46,691 nt of DNA from Clostridium puniceum (GTDB lineage: Bacteria; Bacillota; Clostridia; Clostridiales; Clostridiaceae). Position numbers and translations under genes: made by a program. Position 1 is the first letter of the stretch. The number at the start of each line of letters is the position of its first letter. Below are positions 1 to 8,476 of this stretch, piece by piece. The notes under the pieces were generated by a model that had not been told where the DNA came from, made no database searches, and worked only from the letters and a program-made list of their open reading frames with translations. The DNA lies in the NCBI RefSeq assembly GCF_002006345.1, contig NZ_LZZM01000184.1:1-46691 (forward strand). The letters are read 5' to 3'.

Positions 1-109
1 TAGCGTAAGCTAGTAAGACCCCTTGAAGACTACAAGGTTGATAGGTCAGAGGTGTAAGTATGGTAACATATTTAGCTGACTGATACTAATAGGTCGAGGG
101 CTTGACCAA
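1..109 (+). rRNA. 23S ribosomal RNA, 3' end (partial)
   Basis: The sequence matches the conserved end of bacterial 23S rRNA, including the block around 'gctgactgatactaatagg' and the closing GGTCGAGGGCTTGACC stretch. The rest of the gene lies before the window. The 3' boundary is estimated from the last conserved helix. A spacer of about 175 bp follows before the 5S gene, and no tRNA was seen in it. Confidence 0.95.
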
Positions 110-284
110 TATATAATCAAGTTGTAAGTATACATTAAAAGTTATGTGCAATTTTCAGAGAACAAAGTTTGTTTGATGAAAAAATAGTATAAGCGATGAA
201 CTAGAGTTTTTAAGGAAATTCGACTTATATTCGTTCGCTGAATATAGTTCATTTAGCTAAATCAGAAATTTAGATTGAACTAGC

Positions 285-402
285 ATCTCGTGATGATGGC
301 ATAGAGGTAACACTCCTCCCCATTCCGAACAGGACAGTTAAGGTCTATAGCGCCGATGGTACTGCACGGGTGACTGTGTGGCAGAGTAGGACGTTGCGAG
401 GT
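285..402 (+). rRNA. 5S ribosomal RNA
   Basis: This is a roughly 117-nt gene with the typical 5S core 'cactcctccccattccgaac' and a 3' part reading 'gcagagtaggacgttgcgag'. The terminal CTCG (287-290) pairs with CGAG (397-400). It follows the 23S end in the same orientation, as in a standard 16S-23S-5S operon. The ends may be off by a few bases. Confidence 0.95.
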
Positions 403-406
403 AAAC

Positions 407-437
407 AAAAAAGATAGTTATAATGACTATCTTTTTT
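407..437 (+). terminator. rRNA operon terminator
   Basis: A perfect inverted repeat (AAAAAAGATAGT at 407-418, ACTATCTTTTTT at 426-437) with a 7-nt loop ends in a run of six T. It lies directly after 5S and fits an intrinsic terminator for the rRNA operon. Confidence 0.85.
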
Positions 438-798
438 CATGTTTAAGAAAGTATAAAAATTTAAGCAACTTTATATAAATCAGTTATATTAAGATAATAA
501 TAAAGATAAGTTGAAAACTAAATTAGTGTTCACAAGAATTAGCTTCTTTGAAATACTAATTATTATATATAAAAGATATATCTTATTTTTATTCTTAAAA
601 TGTGAAGATTATTAACAATTTCAATTAATACTTTAGAATCAATTTATTAGACTTTAATTATTAACTAGAAAAGGGTTAAATTTGATTGCACTGTTATATT
701 AATACGGATAAAAATGTTTTAAATGAGAAATACACTGTTGAGGCCTTGTACACTCTTATAAAATCGCCCTTAATATGAATACAGTCATCATGAATGAG
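438..798. other. AT-rich intergenic region, no gene seen
   Basis: No frame with a ribosome site and no clear hairpin was found between the rRNA terminator and the broken minus-strand gene that ends at 799. Confidence 0.5.
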
Positions 799-1137
799 TT
801 ATTTGTGTTGTATAAATAGTATTTCATCTCTTAAATGCATTAATGCCATAAGCAAATCTGCAAAAATTTGATGTTCTAATATATTTTCATTAACAATAAG
901 ATTGGATAAAATATCTCTACCACCAATAACAAGTTCTTTAATTTTACGATAATCAAGCATTTCAAACTGAATTTCATGGTCATGGGCAACAAATTTATCA
1001 TTACATGATTTTAAATCATTAAAATCTAAATCTAAGCAATGAATTTTATTATTTCCAGCGGCTATTAATTTTACTAAAGTAAAACCAATATCACTTTAGT
1101 AAGAAAGGTCACTATGAATTATAATTTGATACTCCAT
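799..1137 (-). pseudogene. small hypothetical gene with an in-frame stop
   Basis: On the minus strand an ATG at 1137 opens a frame of 113 codons that ends with TAA at 799-801. It is interrupted by one TAA at 1096-1098, after 13 residues. The rest reads like a real protein, with a hydrophobic stretch 'DIGFTLVKLIAAGN' followed by acidic and polar segments such as 'LDYRKIKELVIGG'. No good ribosome site lies before the ATG. I do not recognise the family. It could be a remnant, a gene with a recent nonsense mutation, or a sequencing error. Confidence 0.5.
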
Positions 1138-1204
1138 TTCATAACTTTTATATGGTAAAATTGGATGTGATATTATGAATTTATAAATAGGAGTACTTAT
1201 AATT

Positions 1205-1903
1205 ATGAACAATAAAATTTTAATTATTGAAGATGATATAGCTATTAGTGAAATGGTTAAGAATTACTTAACAAAGGATGGGTTTTTAGTCGTGACGGCA
1301 TTTGATGGTGAAGAGGGAATTGTTAAATATTTAAATGATAATTTTGACTTAATAGTTCTTGATTTAATGATGCCTAAGCTGGATGGAATGGAAACTATTA
1401 AATTAATTAGGGAAAAAAGTTCAATTCCTATTTTAATTATGTCTGCAAAAGACAATGATGTTTATAAGGCTATAGGTCTAGGGCTAGGTGCTGATGATTA
1501 TATTACTAAGCCTTTTTCTATGATTGAAATTTCTGCTAGGATTAAGGCCGGAATTAGGAGATCAACTAAATATTTAGGAAATCAAAAAACTGAAAAAAAT
1601 GTACCTATAAAAATTGGCAATCTTACTATTGATTTAGATAATTTCTTGGTTATTAAAAATGGACATCCTGTACGGCTGACATCTAAGGAATTTGAAATAT
1701 TGAAATTATTTATAAATAATTTCAATAGAGTATTTACTAAAGCACAAATTTATAGTTTTGTTTGGAAAGAAGAGTATTATGGAGATGAAAATGTAATCAA
1801 TGTTCATATGCGAAGATTAAGAGAAAAGATAGAGGATGATCCATCAAATCCACAATATATAAAGACTCTATGGGGTATTGGCTATAAGTTGGAGGGAAAT
1901 TAA
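1205..1903 (+). CDS. OmpR-family response regulator
   Basis: This is a DNA-binding response regulator of 232 residues, the usual length of the family. The receiver domain covers about residues 4-118, with the acidic pocket E9-D10-D11, the phospho-acceptor D53 in 'LIVLDLMMP' and the conserved Lys in 'YITKPF'. A winged-helix OmpR/PhoB domain fills about 132-230 and includes 'RLTSKEFEILKLF' and 'VINVHMRRLREKIE'. The sensor kinase starts on the base after its stop codon, so the two form one transcription unit. The start has a GGAG a few bases upstream. The ABC transporter a little downstream is a plausible target, but that is inference. Confidence 0.9.
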   Translation: MNNKILIIEDDIAISEMVKNYLTKDGFLVVTAFDGEEGIVKYLNDNFDLIVLDLMMPKLDGMETIKLIREKSSIPILIMSAKDNDVYKAIGLGLGADDYITKPFSMIEISARIKAGIRRSTKYLGNQKTEKNVPIKIGNLTIDLDNFLVIKNGHPVRLTSKEFEILKLFINNFNRVFTKAQIYSFVWKEEYYGDENVINVHMRRLREKIEDDPSNPQYIKTLWGIGYKLEGN

Positions 1904-2842
1904 ATGACTATTTTATTATTATTGATGGTTATTATTATTTTAATTATCATAATAATTATACAGTATATGTCTAGAAGAGAAAGAAGTAATAATTTAAAAT
2001 ATATACAAAATAAATTAAAGACAATTATAAGCGAAGCTAATTCCGAAAAACTCTTAGTTGTTACTGATGATAAAGAGCTTAGAGAATTACTTGTGGTTAT
2101 TAACAATCTTTTAGATTTTAGTCAAAAGGTATTTGCAGATTATAAAAAAAAAGAAATGTCTATGAATAAAATGCTTTCTAATATTTCTCATGATTTAAAA
2201 ACTCCACTTACAGTGGTACTTGGATATATTGAAACCATGAAATTAGATGAGGATATCTCAAAAGAAGACGGAAAGATGTTGATTTCTAAGGTTCATAAGA
2301 AAACACATGAAGTAATTGATCTTATAAATAAGTTTTTTGATTTGGCCAAGCTAGAATCTGGAGATAAAGAAGTTTCTTTAACAAGGGTTAATATGAATGA
2401 AGTTTGTAGAAAAAATATATTGGATTTCTATGATAATTTAACAATTAAAGGATTTCAAGTAGATATTCAAATTCCAGATGTGACTATTTATGCCCTTGGT
2501 AATTTGGAAGCTTTAGATAGAATAATGAATAATTTAATTTCTAATGCTATTAAGTATGGAAATGATGGTAAGTATATAGGTTTGAATTTAAGTTATGATG
2601 ATAATTTTACATATGTAGAGATTTGTGATAAAGGCAAAGGAATAGATGAAATTAATATTGAAAAAGTATTTGAACGTATGTATACCCTTGAAGATTCAAG
2701 GAACAGGTTATATCAAGGAAGTGGATTAGGACTTACAATAACTAAAAGGCTTGTTAATAAATTAAGCGGAGAAATTTTTCTTGAGAGTAAACCTTATGAA
2801 AAAACTAGTTTTACTTATAAATTAAAGCGAATTAAATACTAA
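1904..2842 (+). CDS. sensor histidine kinase
   Basis: This is a membrane histidine kinase of 312 residues, partner of the regulator just upstream. One hydrophobic segment (residues 3-22, almost all Leu, Ile and Val) anchors it, and there is no sizeable outside domain, so it probably senses within the membrane or through a partner. The dimerisation/phosphoacceptor site is 'SNISHDLKTPL' with H96. The ATPase domain shows the N box 'IMNNLISNAIKYG', the G1 box 'DKGKGI' and the G2 box 'GSGLGLTI'. Short kinases of this kind often pair with peptide-antibiotic ABC exporters, and one is encoded about 1.5 kb downstream. That link is inferred from position only. Confidence 0.9.
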   Translation: MTILLLLMVIIILIIIIIIQYMSRRERSNNLKYIQNKLKTIISEANSEKLLVVTDDKELRELLVVINNLLDFSQKVFADYKKKEMSMNKMLSNISHDLKTPLTVVLGYIETMKLDEDISKEDGKMLISKVHKKTHEVIDLINKFFDLAKLESGDKEVSLTRVNMNEVCRKNILDFYDNLTIKGFQVDIQIPDVTIYALGNLEALDRIMNNLISNAIKYGNDGKYIGLNLSYDDNFTYVEICDKGKGIDEINIEKVFERMYTLEDSRNRLYQGSGLGLTITKRLVNKLSGEIFLESKPYEKTSFTYKLKRIKY

Positions 2843-2847
2843 ATTAT

Positions 2848-2884
2848 ATAAGATGCTTAAATTTAAAAAGCATCTTATTTTTTT
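2848..2884 (+). terminator. intrinsic terminator after the two-component pair
   Basis: The stem AAGATGCTT (2850-2858) pairs with AAGCATCTT (2868-2876) and is followed by a T-rich run. It separates the two-component genes from the flavoprotein gene. Confidence 0.8.
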
Positions 2885-2977
2885 ACTTAAGAAATAAGTA
2901 AGATTTGATTAATGAAAAAGAGAGATTGGTATTATAGTATAAAAATATAATTAATAATGAAAAGAGGAGATTATTAG

Positions 2978-3682
2978 ATGAAAGTTTTAGCTATTAATGG
3001 CAGTCCAAGAGGAGAAAATGGAAATACGGAGGTTCTTTTAAAACCGTTCCTTAAAGGTTGCGAGGAAGAAGGAGCAGAAATAGAAACAATTTATCTTAAA
3101 GACAAAAATATAAAGCATTGTAGTGGATGTTTTACTTGTTGGATAAAAACTCCAGGAAAATGCATTCATAAGGATGATATGGAGGAATTACTTGAAAAAG
3201 TAACAGAAGCAGAAATAGTGGTCTATGCTACACCGTTATATATTTATACTGTTACTGGACTTATGAAAGATTTTATGGATCGTAAGCTTCCACTAGCCAC
3301 AAAAGACATAATTAAAGTTGGTGATCAATATTCTCATACTAAACGTTATGAAAAAAAGTCACCTGCCAAGACTGTATTAATCTCTAATTGTGGTTTTCCT
3401 GGAAAGTATAATTTTTCAGGAATTTTAGAGACTTTTAAGGTTATGACAAAAGGAAATTTAGCAGCAGCTATTTTATGTGGACAAGGTGGCGTGCTTGGTG
3501 CTATTAAATTTAATGATGATCTAAAGACAATGTATGAACCATTTTTCCATGCATTAAGAAGTGCAGGAAATGAAATTATAAATTTAGGATATATAAAGAC
3601 TGAAACTCAGGAGATACTTGATAAAGAGGTAATTGATCCTGAGATTTATATGAAGAATGCCAATGAAAATTGGGGAGAATAG
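2978..3682 (+). CDS. NADPH-dependent FMN reductase-family flavoprotein
   Basis: This is a flavodoxin-fold oxidoreductase of 234 residues. The N-terminal 'INGSPRGENGNTEVLL' is the phosphate-binding loop for FMN, and 'VYATPLYIYTVTGLMKDFMD' is the second flavin-contact segment of the family. A Cys cluster at about residues 48-62 (C-x2-C-x2-C-x7-C) resembles the motif of iron-sulfur flavoproteins, so it may hold a cluster. I infer a role in electron transfer or quinone/nitro reduction; the substrate is not evident. A GAGGAG ribosome site precedes the ATG. The next gene starts 13 bases after its stop, so the two are probably co-transcribed. Confidence 0.85.
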   Translation: MKVLAINGSPRGENGNTEVLLKPFLKGCEEEGAEIETIYLKDKNIKHCSGCFTCWIKTPGKCIHKDDMEELLEKVTEAEIVVYATPLYIYTVTGLMKDFMDRKLPLATKDIIKVGDQYSHTKRYEKKSPAKTVLISNCGFPGKYNFSGILETFKVMTKGNLAAAILCGQGGVLGAIKFNDDLKTMYEPFFHALRSAGNEIINLGYIKTETQEILDKEVIDPEIYMKNANENWGE

Positions 3683-3695
3683 GAGAAATTATATT

Positions 3696-4307
3696 ATGGA
3701 AAAATTAGTAAATAAAAAATATTCAGTATTAAAAAATATATTTAATAAGGATTTTATTGTAAGTGCCATTATACCTATAATAATATTTTATATATTTAAT
3801 GACCATGGAATGACTATAGATGGAATAATATTATCTGGGGTATGGAGCATAGGTGTAGTTTTAGTTAATTTTATAAAAGAACGTAAAATTAACGCACTTG
3901 CTTTGATCAGTGTTATTTTTTCTGGAATAGGGTTAATTGGGACTGTTATTTCACAAAATGCTACATTTTATTTAATATCTCCTATAATACAAGATATTTT
4001 AGTGGCTTTAATTTTTTTTGGATCTTTGTTTTTTAAGAAAAGCTTAATCCAAGTAGTAGTTGAACAAAGTTATTTAAAAAATGCTTCAGAAGAATTAAAA
4101 AAACGTCCAAAATATAAATCAGCTTGGAAGATACTAACTGTATTATGGGGATTTGTGAATATAAGTCATGCAGTTTTGAAAATTATATTATTTTATTCAG
4201 TTTCTACAAGTGCTTATTATGCTATAAGTACTGCTTATGGAACCATTTCTTGTCCAATTTTTATAGCATTGTCTATTATGTTTCCTAAATGGTATTGGAA
4301 GAAATAA
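3696..4307 (+). CDS. VC0807-like integral membrane protein
   Basis: This is a polytopic membrane protein of 203 residues with about six hydrophobic segments (near residues 15-32, 38-54, 64-82, 89-110, 142-165 and 170-195). It resembles the poorly characterised VC0807-type family. The ATG at 3696 is chosen because AGGAG lies just before it; an upstream in-frame ATG overlaps the flavoprotein gene and has no ribosome site. It probably forms an operon with the flavoprotein upstream. Its function is unknown. Confidence 0.65.
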   Translation: MEKLVNKKYSVLKNIFNKDFIVSAIIPIIIFYIFNDHGMTIDGIILSGVWSIGVVLVNFIKERKINALALISVIFSGIGLIGTVISQNATFYLISPIIQDILVALIFFGSLFFKKSLIQVVVEQSYLKNASEELKKRPKYKSAWKILTVLWGFVNISHAVLKIILFYSVSTSAYYAISTAYGTISCPIFIALSIMFPKWYWKK

Positions 4308-4353
4308 ATTTATAATATAAAATTACAGTTAATAAAGAAAAGAGGGCTTTCAG

Positions 4354-5268
4354 ATGGAGTATATATTAAGAACGACAAATCTATCAAAAAAATATAAGGA
4401 TAAAGAAGTTATAGCAAATGTAAATATGAATGTAAAAAAAGGAGAAATATATGGTTTCTTAGGGCCAAATGGGGCAGGTAAAACTACAATTATGAAGATG
4501 ACAGTAAATCTTATTAAGCCAAGTATAGGAGAAATCGAGATTTTTGGTGAAAAACTTAATAATAAATCGTATGAAACTTTAAAAAGAATTGGAAGTATTA
4601 TTGAATATCCTGTATTTTATGATAAATTAACTGGCAGAGAAAATTTGGAAATTCATTGTGAATATATGGGGTATTATGATAAAAGTGCTATTGATAACGC
4701 ATTAGACTTGGTTAATTTAAAGGGGATAGACAATAAACAAGTTAAAGATTTTTCACTAGGAATGAAACAAAGGCTTGGAATTGCAAGGGCAATTATAACT
4801 AAACCAGAGTTATTAATACTTGATGAACCAATAAATGGTCTTGATCCACTTGGAATTAAGGAAATGAGGGATATATTAAAAATGTTAAATAAAGAATACA
4901 ATATAACAATTTTAATATCCAGTCATATTTTAGGCGAAATAGAACAAGTAGTTGATACTATAGGGATAATAAATAATGGAAGTTTAATAAAAGAAGTTTC
5001 TATGGAAAGCATTAGGAAAAACAATACAGAGTATATAGAAATAGTTACAAAAGATTGTATAAAAGCAGCCTTTATTTTAGAAAATGATTTGCATATTTCT
5101 AATTTTAAAATTATAGATAATGCTTTAATAAGAATATATGATTTAAAGTTCTCTCAAAAGGATATTTCGAAAGTTTTAATTTTGAAGGAGATTGAAATTG
5201 AAGCCATAAGTAGGAAAAATAATACACTAGAAGATTATTTCTTGAATCTTTTAAATGGAGGGAAATAA
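4354..5268 (+). CDS. ABC transporter ATP-binding protein (BcrA type)
   Basis: This is the nucleotide-binding subunit of an ABC exporter, 304 residues. Walker A is 'GPNGAGKTT', the signature is 'FSLGMKQRLGIARAI', Walker B is 'LLILDEPINGLDP', and the switch His follows in 'ILISSHIL'. The extra C-terminal part of about 90 residues is typical of the bacitracin/lantibiotic self-resistance group. The permease starts one base after its stop, so they work as a pair. Export of or resistance to a peptide antibiotic is a family-based inference, and nearness to a two-component system fits it. Confidence 0.85.
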   Translation: MEYILRTTNLSKKYKDKEVIANVNMNVKKGEIYGFLGPNGAGKTTIMKMTVNLIKPSIGEIEIFGEKLNNKSYETLKRIGSIIEYPVFYDKLTGRENLEIHCEYMGYYDKSAIDNALDLVNLKGIDNKQVKDFSLGMKQRLGIARAIITKPELLILDEPINGLDPLGIKEMRDILKMLNKEYNITILISSHILGEIEQVVDTIGIINNGSLIKEVSMESIRKNNTEYIEIVTKDCIKAAFILENDLHISNFKIIDNALIRIYDLKFSQKDISKVLILKEIEIEAISRKNNTLEDYFLNLLNGGK

Positions 5269-5269
5269 A

Positions 5270-5968
5270 ATGTTTAAATTAATTCAATTAGAAATTAAGA
5301 AGTTTAAAATAAAAGGTAATTTAAAAGGTGCTATAATTGCTAATTTGATTATTCTTGCAAGTTTATTATTGTCTATCTTTGTAACAAAAGCTAATAATGA
5401 AATAATTTTTAGCAGATGGGATGATATATTTGGGAGTATTGGTACTTTTGTAAGAATTACTTTTTTGATTTTTTCATCAGTTTTAATTTCAAAATTAATA
5501 ATTAGTGAATATAAAAATAAAACAATAAACATCTTATTTATTTATCCTGTAAATAGAAAGAAACTTATGATAGCAAAGTTATTTCTTGTAGTAATGTTTA
5601 CTTTTATAGCTATGATAATATCAAACATTTTTATCACTTTTAGTTTGCTCATTTTAAATGTTTTTATAAATTTTATTAGTGAGTCCTTAACTATGGATAT
5701 TTTATTGCCCAATTTAATTAATATTGCTTTATATTCTTTTATTTATTCATTTATAAGTTTAATTCCTGTATATGTAGGAATCTTAAGAAAATCTAGATCT
5801 TCTACAATCTTAACATCCGTTATATTAATAAGTGTATTAAACAATGGTAATAAAGGACATAACTTAAGCAGCATTATTATAATTCCAATTATTTTTGCAA
5901 TTATAGGAGTAATTAGTTCTTATTTATTTATAAAAGATGTAGAAAAAGTCGATGTTGTGAATTTCTAA
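5270..5968 (+). CDS. ABC transporter permease (ABC-2 type)
   Basis: This is the membrane subunit partnering the ATPase upstream, 232 residues. Six hydrophobic segments lie near residues 20-42, 60-80, 103-135, 150-172, 178-195 and 203-225, the usual count for lantibiotic-immunity permeases. 'YKNKTINILFIYPVNRKK' after the second segment matches the cytoplasmic loop of this family. The ATG at 5270 is preferred because GGAGGG precedes it; an earlier in-frame ATG would overlap the ATPase gene and lacks a ribosome site. Confidence 0.8.
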   Translation: MFKLIQLEIKKFKIKGNLKGAIIANLIILASLLLSIFVTKANNEIIFSRWDDIFGSIGTFVRITFLIFSSVLISKLIISEYKNKTINILFIYPVNRKKLMIAKLFLVVMFTFIAMIISNIFITFSLLILNVFINFISESLTMDILLPNLINIALYSFIYSFISLIPVYVGILRKSRSSTILTSVILISVLNNGNKGHNLSSIIIIPIIFAIIGVISSYLFIKDVEKVDVVNF

Positions 5969-6133
5969 ATAAGACCTACTGCTGTCATATTTAATTTGAT
6001 ATACTTTAAATAGAACAAGAGATAAGAAGTAATGAAATTTGAATGGAGAAAGAAAGCCTAAGGAATTTATATGTCAAAAGAAAAAGTAGAATTATTAACA
6101 ATTTCAGAATTTTAATTTTTTATGTAAAATAGC

Positions 6134-6178
6134 AAAAGTCCCTCAAAAATTTCTTTGAAATTCCGAGGGACTTTCTAT
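6134..6178. terminator. bidirectional terminator
   Basis: AAAAGTCCCTC (6134-6144) pairs with GAGGGACTTT (6165-6174). T runs sit on both sides depending on strand, so it can end both the ABC operon (+) and the small minus-strand gene that converges on it. A 14-codon frame with AAGGAA at 6071-6115 lies just before it and is probably not a gene. Confidence 0.8.
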
Positions 6179-6192
6179 TTATATTAAATATA

Positions 6193-6366
6193 TTATAAAA
6201 ATGTTCTTCTTGATGATATTAATCTTAGTTCAGTAGTGTCTGTTATATCATAATTATCATGAACTGCAGAATTACCACGGTTTGCATCATATACATAGTC
6301 TATATTGGAAAATAATGCACTAGAAATAAATCTCAATACGTTAGTAAAATGTGACTTGTTATTCAT
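6193..6366 (-). CDS. 57-residue hypothetical protein
   Basis: A minus-strand frame starts with ATG at 6366 and stops at 6193-6195. A strong ribosome site (GGAGGG, seven bases before the ATG) supports translation. The protein starts 'MNNKSHFTNVLRFISSALF', has an amphipathic first half, an Asp/Asn-rich middle ('DYVYDANRGNSAVHDNYD') and a basic tail 'RLISSRRTFL'. There is no Cys, no clear membrane segment and no export signal. It has its own terminator just downstream. I do not recognise the family. Confidence 0.65.
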   Translation of the reverse strand: MNNKSHFTNVLRFISSALFSNIDYVYDANRGNSAVHDNYDITDTTELRLISSRRTFL

Positions 6367-6803
6367 AATAATCCCTCCAATTTGTTATTGTTAAATATTC
6401 TTTAACAACTTCTTCTTAACTTTAATTACTATACTTATAATATAAATGAATATTCTGAAAATTTCATCTCTATAATATTTCTTGTTTAGCAAAAAAATAG
6501 CCAAATATCTAAAAAAATATATATAAATAAATTTAGAATTATATATATAATAACAAGGTGTTAAAAATAATTAATAATTCATAAAAATAATAGAAAAATA
6601 TTATATTTATAGCTGTATAGAAAGTATGTAGATATAAATAAAAAAAGAAAATATGGTATGTATAAAGTGAATTAATAAAAGTATGTGCAATAAACCTAGA
6701 AGATATGTTATAATTTTTCATAATTAATTAATATAAAAAATTATATACTGCTAAATTTAATCAAGTGACAGAGGAGCATATTTTTAAAGAAGGTGATGAA
6801 AAT
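6367..6803. other. very AT-rich intergenic region
   Basis: The stretch is almost all A and T, with many stops in every frame. It must hold the promoters of the small minus-strand gene (ending at 6366) and of the VOC/NTF2 pair, but no clean -35/-10 pair stood out. Confidence 0.4.
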
Positions 6804-6845
6804 ATGAGAATTGTTTGTGAAGAATTTGAAGTAGTCTGGAGATGA
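6804..6845 (+). CDS. possible 13-residue leader peptide
   Basis: An ATG at 6804 has a good ribosome site (AGAAGGTG, about 5 bases upstream) and opens a frame reading MRIVCEEFEVVWR, then TGA at 6843. The last codons contain the GGAG that serves the VOC gene starting at 6850. Translation of this mini-gene could therefore open or couple to the next start. It could equally be a gene remnant. Confidence 0.35.
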   Translation: MRIVCEEFEVVWR

Positions 6846-6849
6846 AATT

Positions 6850-7254
6850 ATGGGAATAAAGATGATGCATCATGTATGCATTCAAACTAATAATTATAAG
6901 CAATCTTTAGAATTTTATACTAAAATTTTAGGCTTTGAAGTTGTACAAGAAACTAAAAACTTTCATAATAGAGATTTTAATACTTGGTTAAAATTAGATA
7001 CATTCATGATTGAGTTGCAAACGGCTAAGAAAGAAGAAAAGTTAAATAAGTGGAATAAATCAAATGAAGGAATAGTACATATGTGTTTTTTAGTAGAAAA
7101 TGTACAAGAAGAATTTAATAGTATAATAGAATTAGGATATAACAAGTTTAAGATAAAAAATGGGAAAACAATTTATAAAGTTGAAAATGGTTATTTATTC
7201 AAAATTAAAGCTCCAGAAGGTACAGAAATTGAAATAAGAGATGGAGATATATAA
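6850..7254 (+). CDS. VOC (glyoxalase/bleomycin resistance) family protein
   Basis: This is a small metal-dependent or binding protein of 134 residues. 'HHVCIQTNNYKQSLEFYTKILGFEVV' is the first beta-alpha-beta-beta-beta module of the vicinal-oxygen-chelate fold; the second starts near 'IVHMCFLVENVQEEFN' and ends with 'KAPEGTEIEIRDGD'. The His near the start, the His in 'IVHMCF' and the Glu in 'EIEIRD' sit where metal ligands usually are. The substrate cannot be told. It overlaps the next gene by 14 bases, suggesting coupled translation. Confidence 0.8.
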   Translation: MGIKMMHHVCIQTNNYKQSLEFYTKILGFEVVQETKNFHNRDFNTWLKLDTFMIELQTAKKEEKLNKWNKSNEGIVHMCFLVENVQEEFNSIIELGYNKFKIKNGKTIYKVENGYLFKIKAPEGTEIEIRDGDI

Positions 7255-7630
7255 TGAAATATCGAGAGATAATTATAAAAGAATACTTGATTCATGGATT
7301 AATAAAGATGGTTCTATTTTAGAAAAGGTATTTGCTATAAATGCAAAATACATAGAATGTTATGGTCCTGCTTATGACGGATTAGTTCAAATTCAAAAAT
7401 GGTTTAAAGAGTGGCAAGACTATGGTAGTGTTTTAATTTGGAATATAAATAAATTTTTACATAACGGAGAAAATTGTGTATGTGACTGGTATTTTGAATG
7501 TGAATATGATGGTAAAATTAATGGGTTTAATGGAGTTTCATGGATTAAATTCAATGATGAAAATAAAATTATTGAGCTTAGAGAATATCAATCTAAAGTT
7601 CTCAACTATTTTGCATACAATAAAAAATAG
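7241..7630 (+). CDS. NTF2/SnoaL-like domain protein
   Basis: A protein of 129 residues with the pattern of the NTF2-like cone fold: an N-terminal helix 'YKRILDSWINKDGSILEKVF', then 'IECYGPAYDGLVQIQKWFKEW' (the usual 'G.e.I..w...w' element) and strands ending in 'FNDENKIIELREYQ'. Such domains bind or convert small molecules. The start overlaps the VOC gene by 14 bases and has only a weak ribosome site, so it probably relies on coupling. The two may act on the same compound. Function unknown. Confidence 0.65.
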   Translation: MEIYNEISRDNYKRILDSWINKDGSILEKVFAINAKYIECYGPAYDGLVQIQKWFKEWQDYGSVLIWNINKFLHNGENCVCDWYFECEYDGKINGFNGVSWIKFNDENKIIELREYQSKVLNYFAYNKK

Positions 7631-7676
7631 AAAAGATGGTATAAGTGATTAATCTCAATTATTGGTCTTATAGAAT

Positions 7677-7835
7677 ATGAATTTTGGACGTACTGAATCA
7701 ATGACACGTTTACCATATGGCGCTTTAGCAGAAATTGACTGTAATAAAAAGAAATTTAGTATTTTAGAATCAGAGTTAAATGATTATATAGTTAAAGTTA
7801 ATAGATTATTTATATTTATTAAACAAGTTAATTAA
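7677..7835 (+). pseudogene. C-terminal remnant of an S66 (LD-carboxypeptidase) peptidase
   Basis: A frame of 52 codons reads 'MNFGRTESMTRLPYGALAEI' followed by 'DCNKKKFSILES'. This is the conserved C-terminal end of the S66 LD-carboxypeptidase/MccF family ('NFGHTEP...LPIG..AEID...F.ILE'). Full proteins have about 300-350 residues, so over 80 percent is missing, including the catalytic Ser. There is no ribosome site and a stop lies just upstream in frame. The last 18 residues look like read-through into non-coding sequence. Confidence 0.65.
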
Positions 7836-7972
7836 TATAATAGATCGTTTAACAAATATAAATAATGGATAATTGATAAACATAGAAAAATATAAAGAAT
7901 TGTAAAGTATAAGAAATCCATATAATATAAAATCAGAATTAATCAGATGTTAGTTTTATAAATGGAGTTGAA

Positions 7973-8476
7973 ATGAAAATGATTCAAAAAGAAGAACAAG
8001 AAGTATACGATACTTTAAATTCATTAAAAATTAAATATGTCAGATATGAACATAAACCAATACATACTGTTAATGAAGGAAAGGAATTAGATATATCAAT
8101 TTTAGGAAAGAAGTGCAAAAATCTTTTCCTTAAAAATGGCAAGGGAGATATTAATTATATTGTAATCTTAGATGAGGATAAAAGTATAAATCTAAAATCT
8201 CTAGCTAAAGGAATTGGAAGTACACGTTTATCATTTGCACTAGAGGAAAAGTTATTTGAAAAGCTAAAACTTGCATCTGGTTCAGTTACACCTTTTGGTA
8301 TAATTAATGATGTTAATAGAGAAGTAGTAGTTTTAATTGATAGTGAATTGGTAAATGAGAAGATATTGAATTTTCATCCTAATATTAATACAGTAACAAT
8401 TGGAATATCATATATAGATTTGGAAAAATTCATTAGATGGCATGATAATGAATTTTTCCATGTACAAATAAAGTAG
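7973..8476 (+). CDS. YbaK/ProX-type prolyl-tRNA deacylase domain protein
   Basis: A free-standing editing domain of 167 residues that hydrolyses misacylated tRNA(Pro), by family knowledge. Seen: 'YEHKPIHTVNEGKEL' at the start, the conserved Lys region 'KNLFLKNGKGDINYIVIL', the active-site loop 'LASGSVTPFGIINDVNREV' and the C-terminal 'FHPNINTVTIGISYIDLEKFI', all matching ProX/PrdX. GGAG lies 6 bases before the ATG. It stands alone between two pseudogenes, and its own sequence looks intact. Confidence 0.88.
   Translation: MKMIQKEEQEVYDTLNSLKIKYVRYEHKPIHTVNEGKELDISILGKKCKNLFLKNGKGDINYIVILDEDKSINLKSLAKGIGSTRLSFALEEKLFEKLKLASGSVTPFGIINDVNREVVVLIDSELVNEKILNFHPNINTVTIGISYIDLEKFIRWHDNEFFHVQIK

Noticed and set aside
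109..284. tRNA genes in the 23S-5S spacer
   Set aside because: No cloverleaf or T-loop sequence could be found.
6071..6115. 14-codon frame (MSKEKVELLTISEF) with an AAGGAA site before the terminator
   Set aside because: Too short and lying just ahead of a bidirectional terminator; more likely a remnant or chance.
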